Source of the DNA: DATFJC01 sp035269445
Lineage (GTDB): Bacteria > Patescibacteriota > Patescibacteriia > UBA2591 > UBA6264
Assembly (NCBI GenBank): GCA_035269445.1
Contig: DATFJC010000015.1
Location: 1-37,838 of the forward strand
DNA length: 37,838 bases
Direction of reading: 5' to 3'
Positions within the stretch are counted from its first letter, which is position 1. Every line of letters starts with the position of its first letter. The notes under the pieces are model-generated. The model ran no database searches. It was not told the DNA's origin and was given only the letters and a program-made list of their open reading frames with translations. Made by a program: the position numbers and the translations under genes. Shown one piece after another: positions 9,215-16,770 of this stretch.

Positions 9215-9242
9215 ATTTTAGCATAAATGATTTAGCAGTCAA
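9215..9242 (-). promoter_or_regulatory. clpB operon promoter overlapping the CIRCE operator
   Basis: On the minus strand a -35 TTGACT (9242-9237) and -10 TAAAAT (9220-9215) are spaced by 16 bases, with TGC just before the -10 (extended -10). The predicted transcript start is about 20 bases before the clpB ATG. The -35 shares bases with the CIRCE half-site, so repressor binding would block the polymerase. Confidence 0.75.
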
Positions 9243-9258
9243 GCCCTTTGAGTGCTAA
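9232..9258. promoter_or_regulatory. CIRCE operator (HrcA binding site)
   Basis: Two inverted 9-base arms, TTAGCAGTC and GAGTGCTAA, flank exactly 9 bases. This is the CIRCE consensus TTAGCACTC-N9-GAGTGCTAA with one mismatch. CIRCE is bound by the heat-shock repressor HrcA in many bacteria. It lies 44 bases upstream of clpB, and no hrcA gene is in the window. Confidence 0.9.
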
Positions 9259-9306
9259 TATTTTATATATTTATAAAAAAATATATATAATATAGTATAT
9301 CAAAAA

Positions 9307-9335
9307 TTAACAAAATTGAAAGGGTGTGCTATAAT
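9307..9335 (+). promoter_or_regulatory. promoter of the thpR-gltX operon
   Basis: TTAACA (9307-9312) and TATAAT (9330-9335) are spaced by 17 bases, with TGC directly before the -10 (extended -10). The start site would be near 9342, about 43 bases before the thpR ATG. It diverges from the clpB promoter. Confidence 0.75.
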
Positions 9336-9384
9336 TTAATTAAGGTTTAAATTAAAAATTTAGATATAATTAAAGAAACCCTTT

Positions 9385-9933
9385 ATGATAAAAAAAAGAT
9401 GTTTTATAGCCTTTAATCTATCTAAAAAAGTAAAGGATAAAATTTTTAATTGGAGCAAAAATTATAGAAAAAGGTTTATTAATGCAAAATGGGTAGACAA
9501 AGAAAATTTACACATAACAGATCATTTTTTAGGTTATTTAGAAAAAGCTAAGATTGAAAAAGTAGGGGAGGTGTTGAAAAATATAAAAAAACCAGATAAT
9601 ATAAAAATTAAAGTTAAAAAAATAGATTGCTTTCCTAAAAAAGAACGAACTAGAGTATTATTTTTAAAGGTAATGGAAAGAAATAATCTCTTAGAAAATC
9701 TTCATAAAAGAGTTGAAAGGGCCCTTGTTAGTAAAATTGATTATAAGCCTAGTAAGAAAATTTGGGTGCCCCATATAACGCTAGCTAGATTCAAAAAGCC
9801 AAAAAAAATTACTTTAGATTATTTTAACGATTTTAATGGGGAAGATTTAATTGAATCAATTGATTTAATGGAAAGTAAATTATCGCCCAAAGGTCCAAAA
9901 TATTTTATTTTAAAAAAATATCAATTTAATTAA
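9385..9933 (+). CDS. thpR: RNA 2',3'-cyclic phosphodiesterase (2H family, LigT-like)
   Basis: ThpR/LigT-type 2H phosphoesterases open 2',3'-cyclic phosphate ends of RNA. The 182-residue product has the start RCFIAFNLSKKVKDKI, and both HxT motifs: H43-I-T45 (NLHITDHFLG) and H130-I-T132 (PHITLARFK). The usual Leu after the first HxT is Asp here, a minor change. Length is normal for the family. It is the first gene of the operon that includes gltX, 13 bases before the next gene. The true physiological substrate is uncertain in this family. Confidence 0.9.
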   Translation: MIKKRCFIAFNLSKKVKDKIFNWSKNYRKRFINAKWVDKENLHITDHFLGYLEKAKIEKVGEVLKNIKKPDNIKIKVKKIDCFPKKERTRVLFLKVMERNNLLENLHKRVERALVSKIDYKPSKKIWVPHITLARFKKPKKITLDYFNDFNGEDLIESIDLMESKLSPKGPKYFILKKYQFN

Positions 9934-9946
9934 AAGTTATATTATT

Positions 9947-10381
9947 ATGAGATTTAATCTTGAAAGTTTTTATCCTGAGGATAAAAAAAACCAAATAGAA
10001 AAAAAAGAAAAAGCTATTAATTCTGCATCTGAAAAATTATCAAAGTTAATTGAATTAGATGATTTTAGACTTAGCCCTAATGTAAAGAAAAGGTTTGAAA
10101 AAATTATGGATGATACTTTTGATAAATATGGTAGGGTAGAGATAGAATCGGATCGAGTTTTAACAAATGCCTTGGAAAAAATTTACAGAAATAATGGTAG
10201 CTTGATTAACGAAGAATTGAAAAATGTTTATATTGATAAGATAGCCGATGAAATTGCCAATATGGTTGCAGCAGGTCAAGAAGTGCACAAAGCTATTGGC
10301 CAAAAAATGGTAGAGCTAAAAAGAGCTGATATTCGCATTGATAGTAAAAAAGTGGAAAAAGCTGTTAGAGAAAAAATATGA
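9947..10381 (+). CDS. hypothetical soluble helical protein
   Basis: No family recognised. The 144-residue product is charged and predicted mostly helical, with no membrane segment or signal peptide. Visible stretches include KLIELDDFRLSPNVKKRFEKI, IYRNNGSLINEEL and IADEIANMVAAGQEVHKAIG, ending KKVEKAVREKI. It lies 13 bases after thpR and its TGA stop overlaps the next ATG (ATGA at 10378-10381), so translation is coupled to the glycosyltransferase. Nothing in the sequence indicates an enzymatic role. Confidence 0.8.
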   Translation: MRFNLESFYPEDKKNQIEKKEKAINSASEKLSKLIELDDFRLSPNVKKRFEKIMDDTFDKYGRVEIESDRVLTNALEKIYRNNGSLINEELKNVYIDKIADEIANMVAAGQEVHKAIGQKMVELKRADIRIDSKKVEKAVREKI

Positions 10382-11238
10382 TTTCGGTGATTATAACAAG
10401 CGCCAATGAAAAAAAGACGCTTTTAAAGGCTTTAAATAGGGTTATAAAAAACCTAAAAGAATTAACTTTGGAAAATTGGGAGATTTTAATAGTTTCTCCT
10501 GACAAGGAATCCGGGGAAATGGTTAAAGATATAAATAATCCTAAAATTAAATTTTTAAAGGATAAGGGGGAGGGGAAGCCAGCTGCATTAAATCAAGCTT
10601 TTAAAAAAGTGACAGGGGATTTAATAATACTTACTGATGGAGATGTATATATAGAAGATAAAAGTATTTATTATATTTTAAATTTATTAAATAAAAAAAA
10701 CGTTGGGGCAGTGACGGGTAGGCCTGTAAGCATTTTAAAAAAAAGTAATATATTTGGTTATTGGTCTTATTTTTTAACTAATGCAGCTCATCAAATGCGT
10801 TTAAAAAATAATAGCTTTCCTTGTTCTGGATATTTATATGGCATTAAAAATGTTATACCTGAGATACCAGAAAATTCCCTAGCCGATGATGGTGTTATTA
10901 CTAAAAAGCTAAGAGACAAAGGCTTAAGGGTTAAGTATCAACCTAAAGCTATAGTTTATGTTAAATACCCAAATAACTTTAAGGATTGGTTAAAGCAAAA
11001 AGTTCGCTCTACGGGTGGTTATCTTCAAGATCAGACCAGTAAAGATAGAAGTTTTTTTCAGGAGATAAGACAAGGCATTAAATTATTTTTTAGTTATCCC
11101 AATAATTTAAAAGAGTATTTTTGGACCTTTCTTTTATATTTAGGCAGAATTTATTTATGGTTATTAATATTTTGGAATATAAAGATTAAAAATAAAGATT
11201 TTAAAAAAATATGGCAAAGAATAGAAAGCACAAAATAA
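10378..11238 (+). CDS. family 2 glycosyltransferase, membrane-associated
   Basis: GT2 enzymes transfer a sugar from a nucleotide-sugar donor. The 286-residue product has the GT-A fold signatures: ISVIITSANEKKTLLKAL at the N-terminus, GKPAALNQAFKKVTGDLIIL, and the metal-binding D87-G-D89. A later acidic motif LADDGVITKKL and QKVRSTGGYLQDQ take the place of the ED and QxxRW motifs, which points to a processive-like or polyprenyl-linked transferase. A C-terminal hydrophobic helix (about 248-268) may anchor it. It overlaps the gene before by 4 bases and gltX by 28. Acceptor and donor cannot be read from sequence. Confidence 0.88.
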   Translation: MISVIITSANEKKTLLKALNRVIKNLKELTLENWEILIVSPDKESGEMVKDINNPKIKFLKDKGEGKPAALNQAFKKVTGDLIILTDGDVYIEDKSIYYILNLLNKKNVGAVTGRPVSILKKSNIFGYWSYFLTNAAHQMRLKNNSFPCSGYLYGIKNVIPEIPENSLADDGVITKKLRDKGLRVKYQPKAIVYVKYPNNFKDWLKQKVRSTGGYLQDQTSKDRSFFQEIRQGIKLFFSYPNNLKEYFWTFLLYLGRIYLWLLIFWNIKIKNKDFKKIWQRIESTK

Positions 11239-12707
11239 AAAATATAAGAGTACGATTTGCCCCTTCTCCTACGGGTTATCTTCACATAGGCGGACTAAGA
11301 ACCTACCTTTATAATTGGCTTTTTGCCAAGAAAAATAAGGGAGAGATTATTTTAAGAATAGAAGATACTGATAGGAAGAGATTGGTTGATAAAGCAGTAA
11401 ATAATTTTATTGAAATTTTAAAAAATATAGATTTACCTTGGGACAAGGGTCCAATTTTCCAATCTGAAAATTTAAAAAAATATCAAGAAAAAGTAAAAGA
11501 ATTGGTTGATAAAGGCAGGGCTTATTATTGTTTTTGCTCTAAGGAAAGACTAGATAAATTAAGGGAAAAACAAAAAGAAAATAATTTGCCACCTCGATAT
11601 GATGGACATTGTAGGGATTTAAACCAAAAACAGGTTAAAGATAAAATTGACCAAGGCTTGCCCTATGTTATACGCCTAAAAGTGCCCGAAGATGAAGAGA
11701 ATATTGTTTTTGAAGATGTTATAAGAGGTAAAATTACCTATAATACAGTTGATATAGATGACCAGATTCTTTTAAAATCAGACGGTTGGCCTACTTATCA
11801 TTTAGCAAATGTTATTGATGACCATGATATGAGGATCACTCATGTAATAAGAGGGGAGGAGTGGCTTTCTTCAACCCCAAAACATATAATTTTATATAAT
11901 TTTTTTAATTGGCAGTTACCAAAATTTGTTCATGTTCCCTTATTATTAAACAAAGATCATTCCAAATTATCTAAACGACAAGGAGATGTTTCAGTAGGGG
12001 ACTTTCTTAAAAAGGGATATTTAAAACAGCCTCTTATAAATTTTTTAGCTTTATTGGGTTGGAATCCAGGCACAGAACAAGAGATTTTTACTTTAAATGA
12101 ATTAATTAATAGTTTTTCCTTAAAAAAAATCCAAAAATCTGGAGCAATATTTAATATAGAAAAATTAAACTGGATTAATGGTAGATATATTAGAAAAATG
12201 AATTTAGATGATTTGGTTCATAAGGTTATGCCTTTTTTAAGAACAACCAATTATTTTCAAGAAATTGATAAGGGAAGCTTTAAGGCAATTAATGGTAGGG
12301 AGTTTGATATAAGTTATATTAAAAGTGTGGTTTCCATTCAAAGAAATAGAATGAATACTTTAAAAGATATTATAGATCTTTCTCGATTATTTTTTCAAGA
12401 CATTGATTATTCAAAAGAAATATTAAACTGGAAACTTACGTCTGATAAAAAAACAATAACCAACTTAAAGATAGTTAAAGATGAGTTTGATAAAATTAGC
12501 CTTAAAGAATTTAATGCTAATAAGATACAAGATATTTTAAAAAATTTGGCTGATAAATATGGGACTGGGGATATATTTTGGCCCACAAGAGTGGCTTTGT
12601 CTTGTCAAAAAAATTCTCCTCAACCCAATAAAATAGCTGCAACATTGGGCAAAGAATTAAGTATCAAAAGAATAGAAAAGGCTATTAATAAATTAAAAAA
12701 TGAATAA
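11211..12707 (+). CDS. gltX: glutamyl-tRNA synthetase
   Basis: GltX charges tRNA-Glu and, in bacteria without a glutaminyl-tRNA synthetase, also tRNA-Gln. The 498-residue product is class I: HIGH-type motif PSPTGYLHIGG near residues 18-28, the KMSKS equivalent K252-L-S-K-R256, and a Cys cluster CFC with a later RYDGHCRDL, like the zinc site of many bacterial enzymes. The C-terminal anticodon-binding part is present. The ATG lies 28 bases inside the glycosyltransferase gene; there is no later in-frame ATG before the catalytic core. The next gene overlaps it by 8 bases. Confidence 0.96.
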   Translation: MAKNRKHKIKNIRVRFAPSPTGYLHIGGLRTYLYNWLFAKKNKGEIILRIEDTDRKRLVDKAVNNFIEILKNIDLPWDKGPIFQSENLKKYQEKVKELVDKGRAYYCFCSKERLDKLREKQKENNLPPRYDGHCRDLNQKQVKDKIDQGLPYVIRLKVPEDEENIVFEDVIRGKITYNTVDIDDQILLKSDGWPTYHLANVIDDHDMRITHVIRGEEWLSSTPKHIILYNFFNWQLPKFVHVPLLLNKDHSKLSKRQGDVSVGDFLKKGYLKQPLINFLALLGWNPGTEQEIFTLNELINSFSLKKIQKSGAIFNIEKLNWINGRYIRKMNLDDLVHKVMPFLRTTNYFQEIDKGSFKAINGREFDISYIKSVVSIQRNRMNTLKDIIDLSRLFFQDIDYSKEILNWKLTSDKKTITNLKIVKDEFDKISLKEFNANKIQDILKNLADKYGTGDIFWPTRVALSCQKNSPQPNKIAATLGKELSIKRIEKAINKLKNE

Positions 12708-13938
12708 AAAGATATTATTTTTATTATTAAGCATTTGTCTTGGCCTTTTTTTGTTAAAGGGCAATGTTTTTAGCTTAGAGTTAAATGTGGAGTCTGAAAA
12801 AGTAGATGAAATTAATCAAGAAATTGATAAATATCAACAAGATATTGAAGACTTAAAAGAAGAGGAAGAAATTTATGAACAAAAAATTCAAAATGCAAGA
12901 AAAGATGTTAAAAGTTTAGAAAATGAAATTTATATTTTAAAAACCCAGATTGCTCAGAAAGAGTCAGAGATTAAACGCAAACAAAAAGAAATAGACTCTC
13001 AGACCCTTATTATAGAAAATATTCAGAAAAAGATTTTAAAACAAGAGAAAAAATTACAAGAAATAAAAAATCAAATTAAGCATCTCATTCAAATTTTAAA
13101 TTTATATGACAATAAAAAGCCTCTAGGGATGCTTTTTTTAGAAAATTCTTTATCTCAGGTTTTAAATCAATTTCGTTATTTAAATTCTCTTCACTCTAAA
13201 ATAAATGATTCTCTTAAGGCTTCTAAAACAATCAAAGAAGGATTAGGAGCTTATGAGGTCAACCTAAGAGAGGAGCTGGCTGATTTAGTTAGCTTAAAAA
13301 AAGATTTAAGAGATTCTAGGGCCAGTTTACAAGCCCAGGAGCAAAGCAAAGAACTTATTTTAGATCAAACTAGAGGAGTAGAATGGCGTTTTCAATCTCT
13401 TTTAGCGGATGTTATTAAAAAGCAGGAAAATATAGAAAGGGAGATTAAATCTTTGGAACAACAAGCTAGGAAAGAAATTAAAGAAAAACAAGAAAAGATT
13501 GCTCAAAAATTAATGGAAGAAGAGGGGAGAGTTATATTTTCTTGGCCTGTTCCAAGCACTTTTATAACAGCAACCTTTCATGATCCAGACTATCCCTTTA
13601 GACATTGGTTAGGTGAACACTCTGCCATTGATATAAGAGCATCTCAAGGAACCCCTATACGGGCTCCAGCAGCTGGCTATGTAGCAAGAGCTAAATATGG
13701 TGGAATGGGGTATAGTTATATAATGATTATTCACAATGATGAATTTTCTACCTTATATGGACATGTTAGTGAGTTTTTTGTAGAAGAAGGGGAATATGTT
13801 AAAAGAGGAGACCTTATTGCTAAAAGTGGGGGAATGCCTGGTACTCCTGGCGCTGGCAGATTTTCTACTGGTCCTCATCTTCATTTTGGTGTAAGATTAA
13901 ATGGGGTTCCTGTTAATCCAGAAGATTATTTATTATAA
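12700..13938 (+). CDS. EnvC-like murein hydrolase activator / M23 peptidase
   Basis: The 412-residue exported protein has a signal peptide (about 1-25), a long coiled coil (about 30-265, heptads rich in Lys, Glu and Gln) and a C-terminal M23 (LytM) domain (about 285-412). The zinc and catalytic residues of an active peptidase are present: H307-x3-D311 (HSAID), H355 (YGHVS) and H393-L-H395 (GPHLHFG). The coiled coil plus LytM layout is that of EnvC/NlpD-type division factors, but unlike EnvC the active site is intact, so it may cut peptide cross-links itself. It overlaps gltX by 8 bases and precedes a small membrane protein. Confidence 0.9.
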   Translation: MNKKILFLLLSICLGLFLLKGNVFSLELNVESEKVDEINQEIDKYQQDIEDLKEEEEIYEQKIQNARKDVKSLENEIYILKTQIAQKESEIKRKQKEIDSQTLIIENIQKKILKQEKKLQEIKNQIKHLIQILNLYDNKKPLGMLFLENSLSQVLNQFRYLNSLHSKINDSLKASKTIKEGLGAYEVNLREELADLVSLKKDLRDSRASLQAQEQSKELILDQTRGVEWRFQSLLADVIKKQENIEREIKSLEQQARKEIKEKQEKIAQKLMEEEGRVIFSWPVPSTFITATFHDPDYPFRHWLGEHSAIDIRASQGTPIRAPAAGYVARAKYGGMGYSYIMIIHNDEFSTLYGHVSEFFVEEGEYVKRGDLIAKSGGMPGTPGAGRFSTGPHLHFGVRLNGVPVNPEDYLL

Positions 13939-13965
13939 AATTTTTAAATATTTAAATTAATTATT

Positions 13966-14190
13966 ATGTCAGATTTAAATCTTGATACACAAAGTTGGTG
14001 GAGGAGGCAAATTAGCCCAGGCCTTTCTTTTATTATATTAATACTTTTTACTATTTTTGTTCTTCTAATCGGAATATTTTTTGTTAAAGAATATGTTGGA
14101 GCATGGACTGATATAAATGAAGCAAAACAACAAATAGATTATTACCCTGAAAAGCCCACTGGCTTTGGTAAGATGTTTATACCTGATTAA
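13966..14190 (+). CDS. small single-pass membrane protein
   Basis: Not recognised. The 74-residue product has a polar N-terminus (SDLNLDTQSWWRRQISPG), one membrane helix (about 20-40) and a short outer tail with YYPEKPTGFGKMF. It follows the M23 gene after 27 bases and precedes the operon terminator at 14359-14390. The Trp-Trp-Arg-Arg just before the helix suggests an inside N-terminus. Function unknown; co-transcription with the M23 protein hints at an envelope role. Confidence 0.75.
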   Translation: MSDLNLDTQSWWRRQISPGLSFIILILFTIFVLLIGIFFVKEYVGAWTDINEAKQQIDYYPEKPTGFGKMFIPD

Positions 14191-14301
14191 ACCTTGCCTT
14201 ATTAGTGGGTGATAATGCAAAAGATAAGTGGTAATGCGTCGCACAAGATACCTTTTACGACCCGCCTAGCTTATTATTATCAATTTAAGCATTTAGGATA
14301 A
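14191..14301. other. G+C-rich intergenic island with a 28-codon open frame
   Basis: Within a gap of 340 bases (14191-14530), the first 80 bases are about 45% G+C by my count (36 of 80), far above the surrounding sequence. An ATG at 14215 opens a 28-codon frame to TAA at 14299, encoding MQKISGNASHKIPFTTRLAY and eight more residues, with codons (gcg, tcg, acg, acc, cgc) rare elsewhere here. Short inverted repeats (GGTA/TACC, TGC/GCA) allow only a weak hairpin. It does not match tRNA, 4.5S RNA or tmRNA patterns I know. It could be a small RNA, a micropeptide gene or a remnant of transferred DNA. The remainder of the gap holds two terminators and a small tandem duplication. Confidence 0.4.
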
Positions 14302-14358
14302 AGTTATAAATTTATTAATTTTAATTAATTTTATACAAAATAATATATAAAAATCTTT

Positions 14359-14390
14359 AAACTCTTCTTAAATAAAAATAAGGAGAGTTT
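14359..14390 (+). terminator. intrinsic terminator of the thpR-gltX operon
   Basis: An 11-bp stem (AAACTCTTCTT / AAGGAGAGTTT, one G-U pair) with a 10-base loop is followed by a T-rich tail (14388 onward). It lies downstream of the 74-residue membrane protein gene. Confidence 0.8.
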
Positions 14391-14467
14391 TTATATAATA
14401 CTATATTAATTATTTTACTAACTAATATACCAATAATATTAAATCTCTAAAATTAAGTATAAAAAAG

Positions 14468-14489
14468 AAATACCCTTTTATGGGTATTT
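14468..14489 (-). terminator. intrinsic terminator of the uppP-ftsQ operon
   Basis: An 8-bp stem (AAATACCC / GGGTATTT) with a 6-base loop. On the minus strand it is followed by CTTTTTTAT. It lies 41 bases past the ftsQ stop. Confidence 0.8.
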
Positions 14490-14530
14490 AGTTAATTTTA
14501 TTTAAGTAAGTTAATTTTATTTAAACATTT

Positions 14531-15514
14531 TTAGTCATATGATTTAAGTTTTTTATTCTCTTCTTTATTTTTATAAAAAACTCTATTATTAAATCTAAGA
14601 TCAATATATTCTAGGTCATTAGTATTTTTTATTTTATTGTGTAAAATAAGCTTTAAATTTTGAACTTGCTTTGTAAAATTGGTTTCAGAATTAAGTTTTA
14701 TGTTCCAGTCATCTTGAGTGAATATATTAATATCAATAACGCCCCCACTCTTTTCTTCTAGGTTTATTTTAGATATAGCAATGTTGTTTTTCTCAAAAAC
14801 ACCAGAATTAATAAAATTAATTATTTTATTGAATAATTCTGAGGCTTTTTTAGACTTAATATTTAAGCTTGTTTTGTCATATATCCAAGGCAGGGTTTCA
14901 ATATTTTCGCTATTTCGCTTATTAAAGGTAATTTTAGGAGTGCTTTCCCTAGAATCTATTTCATTATTAAGGGTTGTTATATGGTTTGTAGGGGTATCTT
15001 TGGGGCTTTTGGGGGGTAATGATGGTCTATTTTTTTGGATTATTTCTCCTTTTGAGCTAATAAAATAGTCATTTCCACCTAAAACTGATAAATTAGCTAC
15101 TGGCTTTGATTCGTCTATGATAAGGTTAATTTCGCATGGTGGGAAGATATCTTTTTCTATTAAAATAGAATTAATTCTAGTATCCTGGCTAAACTCCTTT
15201 TTTATTGTTTTATTTTTTAAAAGAAAAATATTATTTTGTTGGAAAAAGCCCTTTTTTTGGTTGATTTGTTGTCTAATTTTAGATAATATTTCTGGCTTTG
15301 ATGTTAAAAAGGGGCCATTTTTAAAACTAATGGTTGTTTTTTTTATTTTAAATAAAGGGCTTAATAATAAGACATATAAAATAGACAATAGGATAATCAT
15401 GGCTATAGAAATAATAAAGAATCTTTTAATTCTTTTATGCCTTTGTTCTATAAAAGCTGATCTAGTGCTATATTTACGTGAAGCCCTATTGTCATATTTA
15501 TGTTTATTTGGCAT
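14531..15514 (-). CDS. ftsQ: cell division protein FtsQ/DivIB-like (POTRA domain)
   Basis: FtsQ links early and late divisome proteins. From the ATG at 15514 the product has 327 residues: a basic cytoplasmic tail, one membrane helix (about 32-52), then LSPLFKIKKTTIS, the start of the POTRA domain, with FPPCEINLIIDESKPVANL ending it, and a C-terminal beta domain. An upstream in-frame ATG at 15556 would add 14 residues but lie 53 bases inside ddl; the 15514 start overlaps ddl by only 11 bases and begins right at the basic tail, so I prefer it. A Ser/Thr/Pro/Asn-rich insertion (about 161-208) interrupts the periplasmic part. ddl-ftsQ order is classic for the division cluster. Confidence 0.83.
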   Translation of the reverse strand: MPNKHKYDNRASRKYSTRSAFIEQRHKRIKRFFIISIAMIILLSILYVLLLSPLFKIKKTTISFKNGPFLTSKPEILSKIRQQINQKKGFFQQNNIFLLKNKTIKKEFSQDTRINSILIEKDIFPPCEINLIIDESKPVANLSVLGGNDYFISSKGEIIQKNRPSLPPKSPKDTPTNHITTLNNEIDSRESTPKITFNKRNSENIETLPWIYDKTSLNIKSKKASELFNKIINFINSGVFEKNNIAISKINLEEKSGGVIDINIFTQDDWNIKLNSETNFTKQVQNLKLILHNKIKNTNDLEYIDLRFNNRVFYKNKEENKKLKSYD

Positions 15515-16583
15515 GCCATTTAATTTTAGGTTTATAGCTAAAATGCAACTGTTCAATGTTTCTAAATCTTTTTAAACCAAGCTTGATTAACTTGTCTAAA
15601 AGTTTGCTATAGGTTAAGCCTGAAGCTTGCCAAAGTTTTGGATACATACTAATAGAGGTAAAGCCTGGCAAGGTATTAATTTCATTTAAAAATATTTCAT
15701 CAGTGTTTTGGGGAATAAGAAAGTCAGCTCTACCCATGCCCTTGCATTCAATTGCCCGGTAGGCCTTTATGGCTATTTTTTGTAGCTTAGCTATTGTTTC
15801 TTTAGGTAATTTTGCAGGTATAATTTCTTTGGTAGCTCCTTTAATATACTTTGACTCATAATCATAAAATTCATTACTTGGTATTACTTCGCCTGGCAAA
15901 GATGCGGCTGGGTTATCGTTTCCCAAAATGCTAACTTCTATATCACGAGCATTTGGAACAGCTTTTTCAATTATAACCTTATTGTCATATCTAGCAGCCC
16001 CGTAAACACCCTTAATGAGTTCATTCTTATTTTTTGCTTTTGAAATACCTACACTGGAGCCCGAATTAGCTGGCTTAACAAAGCAGGGATAGCCTAGAGT
16101 TTTTTCAATGTTTTCAATATAGGTTTTTTGTTTATACTCCCAATCTTTTTTTAAAAACCACTTAAATTTTGTTATGGGTAATTTGTAATTCTCCCAAATT
16201 ATTTTTTGGGCTACCTTGTCCATACCTAGAGCTGAGCCTAAAACATCAGCTCCCACGTAAGGCTTTCTAATACTTTCTAAAAGACCTTGAATTGTTCCAT
16301 CTTCTCCAAATGGGCCATGAAGAACAGGAAAAAATATGTCAATTTCCTTTGTTGATTTTGGTAATGATAAGCGGCGTTTTCTTTTTATCTCCTTTCCCTT
16401 TAAAAGCTTTTTGGCGGTTTTGCCTTGAACCCAATAGCCTTCTTTAGTGATACCGAACAGTTTTATTTTATACTTATTTTTATCTAAAGCATTTAAAATT
16501 GATCTTGCTGATACTAAAGAAACCTCATGTTCAAAAGAGCGTCCTCCAAATATTAAGCCAATTTTTAATTTTTCTTGATTCAT
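15504..16583 (-). CDS. ddl: D-alanine--D-alanine ligase
   Basis: Ddl makes the D-Ala-D-Ala dipeptide for peptidoglycan precursors and is an ATP-grasp enzyme. The 359-residue product shows the N-terminal GLIFGGRSFEHEVSLVSARS, HGPFGEDGTIQGLLE, the ATP-binding YPCFVKPANSGSSVGISKA, and the metal-binding EIFLNEINTLPGFTSISMYP. The length is normal. It lies 16 bases after a 56-codon membrane protein gene and overlaps ftsQ, in an operon led by uppP. A DdlA/B-type two-domain layout is kept. Confidence 0.97.
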   Translation of the reverse strand: MNQEKLKIGLIFGGRSFEHEVSLVSARSILNALDKNKYKIKLFGITKEGYWVQGKTAKKLLKGKEIKRKRRLSLPKSTKEIDIFFPVLHGPFGEDGTIQGLLESIRKPYVGADVLGSALGMDKVAQKIIWENYKLPITKFKWFLKKDWEYKQKTYIENIEKTLGYPCFVKPANSGSSVGISKAKNKNELIKGVYGAARYDNKVIIEKAVPNARDIEVSILGNDNPAASLPGEVIPSNEFYDYESKYIKGATKEIIPAKLPKETIAKLQKIAIKAYRAIECKGMGRADFLIPQNTDEIFLNEINTLPGFTSISMYPKLWQASGLTYSKLLDKLIKLGLKRFRNIEQLHFSYKPKIKWHAK

Positions 16584-16599
16584 AAAATTTAATAAATAA

Positions 16600-16770
16600 T
16601 TACTTAAAATTTCTTAAAAAAAATATTAATATTACTAATAGGGTTGTTACCCCTATTAGTAATAATATTTTACCAAGTATTAAAATAGTGGGTTTATTTT
16701 TCCCAAATATAAGTAATAAGGCTCCCGTTATAGCTAAAAAAATAAATAATAAAAATCCAGTTAATAACAT
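16600..16770 (-). CDS. small hydrophobic membrane protein (56 residues)
   Basis: A 57-codon frame (ATG at 16770, TAA at 16602-16600) fills the gap between amrA and ddl exactly: its ATG follows the amrA stop with no spacer, and it ends 16 bases before ddl. The product begins MLLTGFLLFIFLAITGALLL and holds two membrane helices split by FGKNKPT, ending in FLRNFK. This tidy fit and positive-inside ends support a real gene, although it is too short for length-based gene finders. A strong hairpin (16630-16664) lies inside its second helix, which leaves the alternative that the region is a terminator. Function unknown. Confidence 0.6.
   Translation of the reverse strand: MLLTGFLLFIFLAITGALLLIFGKNKPTILILGKILLLIGVTTLLVILIFFLRNFK
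16630..16664 (-). terminator. 14-bp inverted repeat, possible terminator inside the small gene
   Basis: Perfect arms (ATTACTAATAGGG and its complement, plus one more pair) enclose a 7-base loop. On the minus strand an 8-T run begins 6 bases later (16623-16616). It could attenuate transcription into ddl and ftsQ, or be a by-product of coding a repetitive Leu/Ile/Val helix. Confidence 0.35.

Noticed and set aside
10378..10381. UGA recoding as in Gracilibacteria or Absconditabacteria
   Set aside because: UGA ends the gene at 9947 within a classic ATGA overlap, and no long gene in the window is interrupted by in-frame UGA.
14191..14301. G+C-rich island as a tRNA, 4.5S RNA or tmRNA
   Set aside because: No T-loop, no acceptor stem and none of the conserved SRP or tmRNA core segments could be found on either strand.
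15515..15556. Upstream start for ftsQ (ATG at 15556)
   Set aside because: It lies 53 bases inside ddl and adds 14 residues unrelated to FtsQ; the ATG at 15514 gives a normal basic tail before the membrane helix.
14718..15575. Plus-strand open frames opposite ftsQ and the end of ddl
   Set aside because: They lie wholly on the reverse of well-supported genes and their hydrophobic translations are the expected shadow of Lys/Asn-rich coding sequence. The same holds for shorter frames opposite clpB, rarA, typA, ychF and the TraG-like ATPase.
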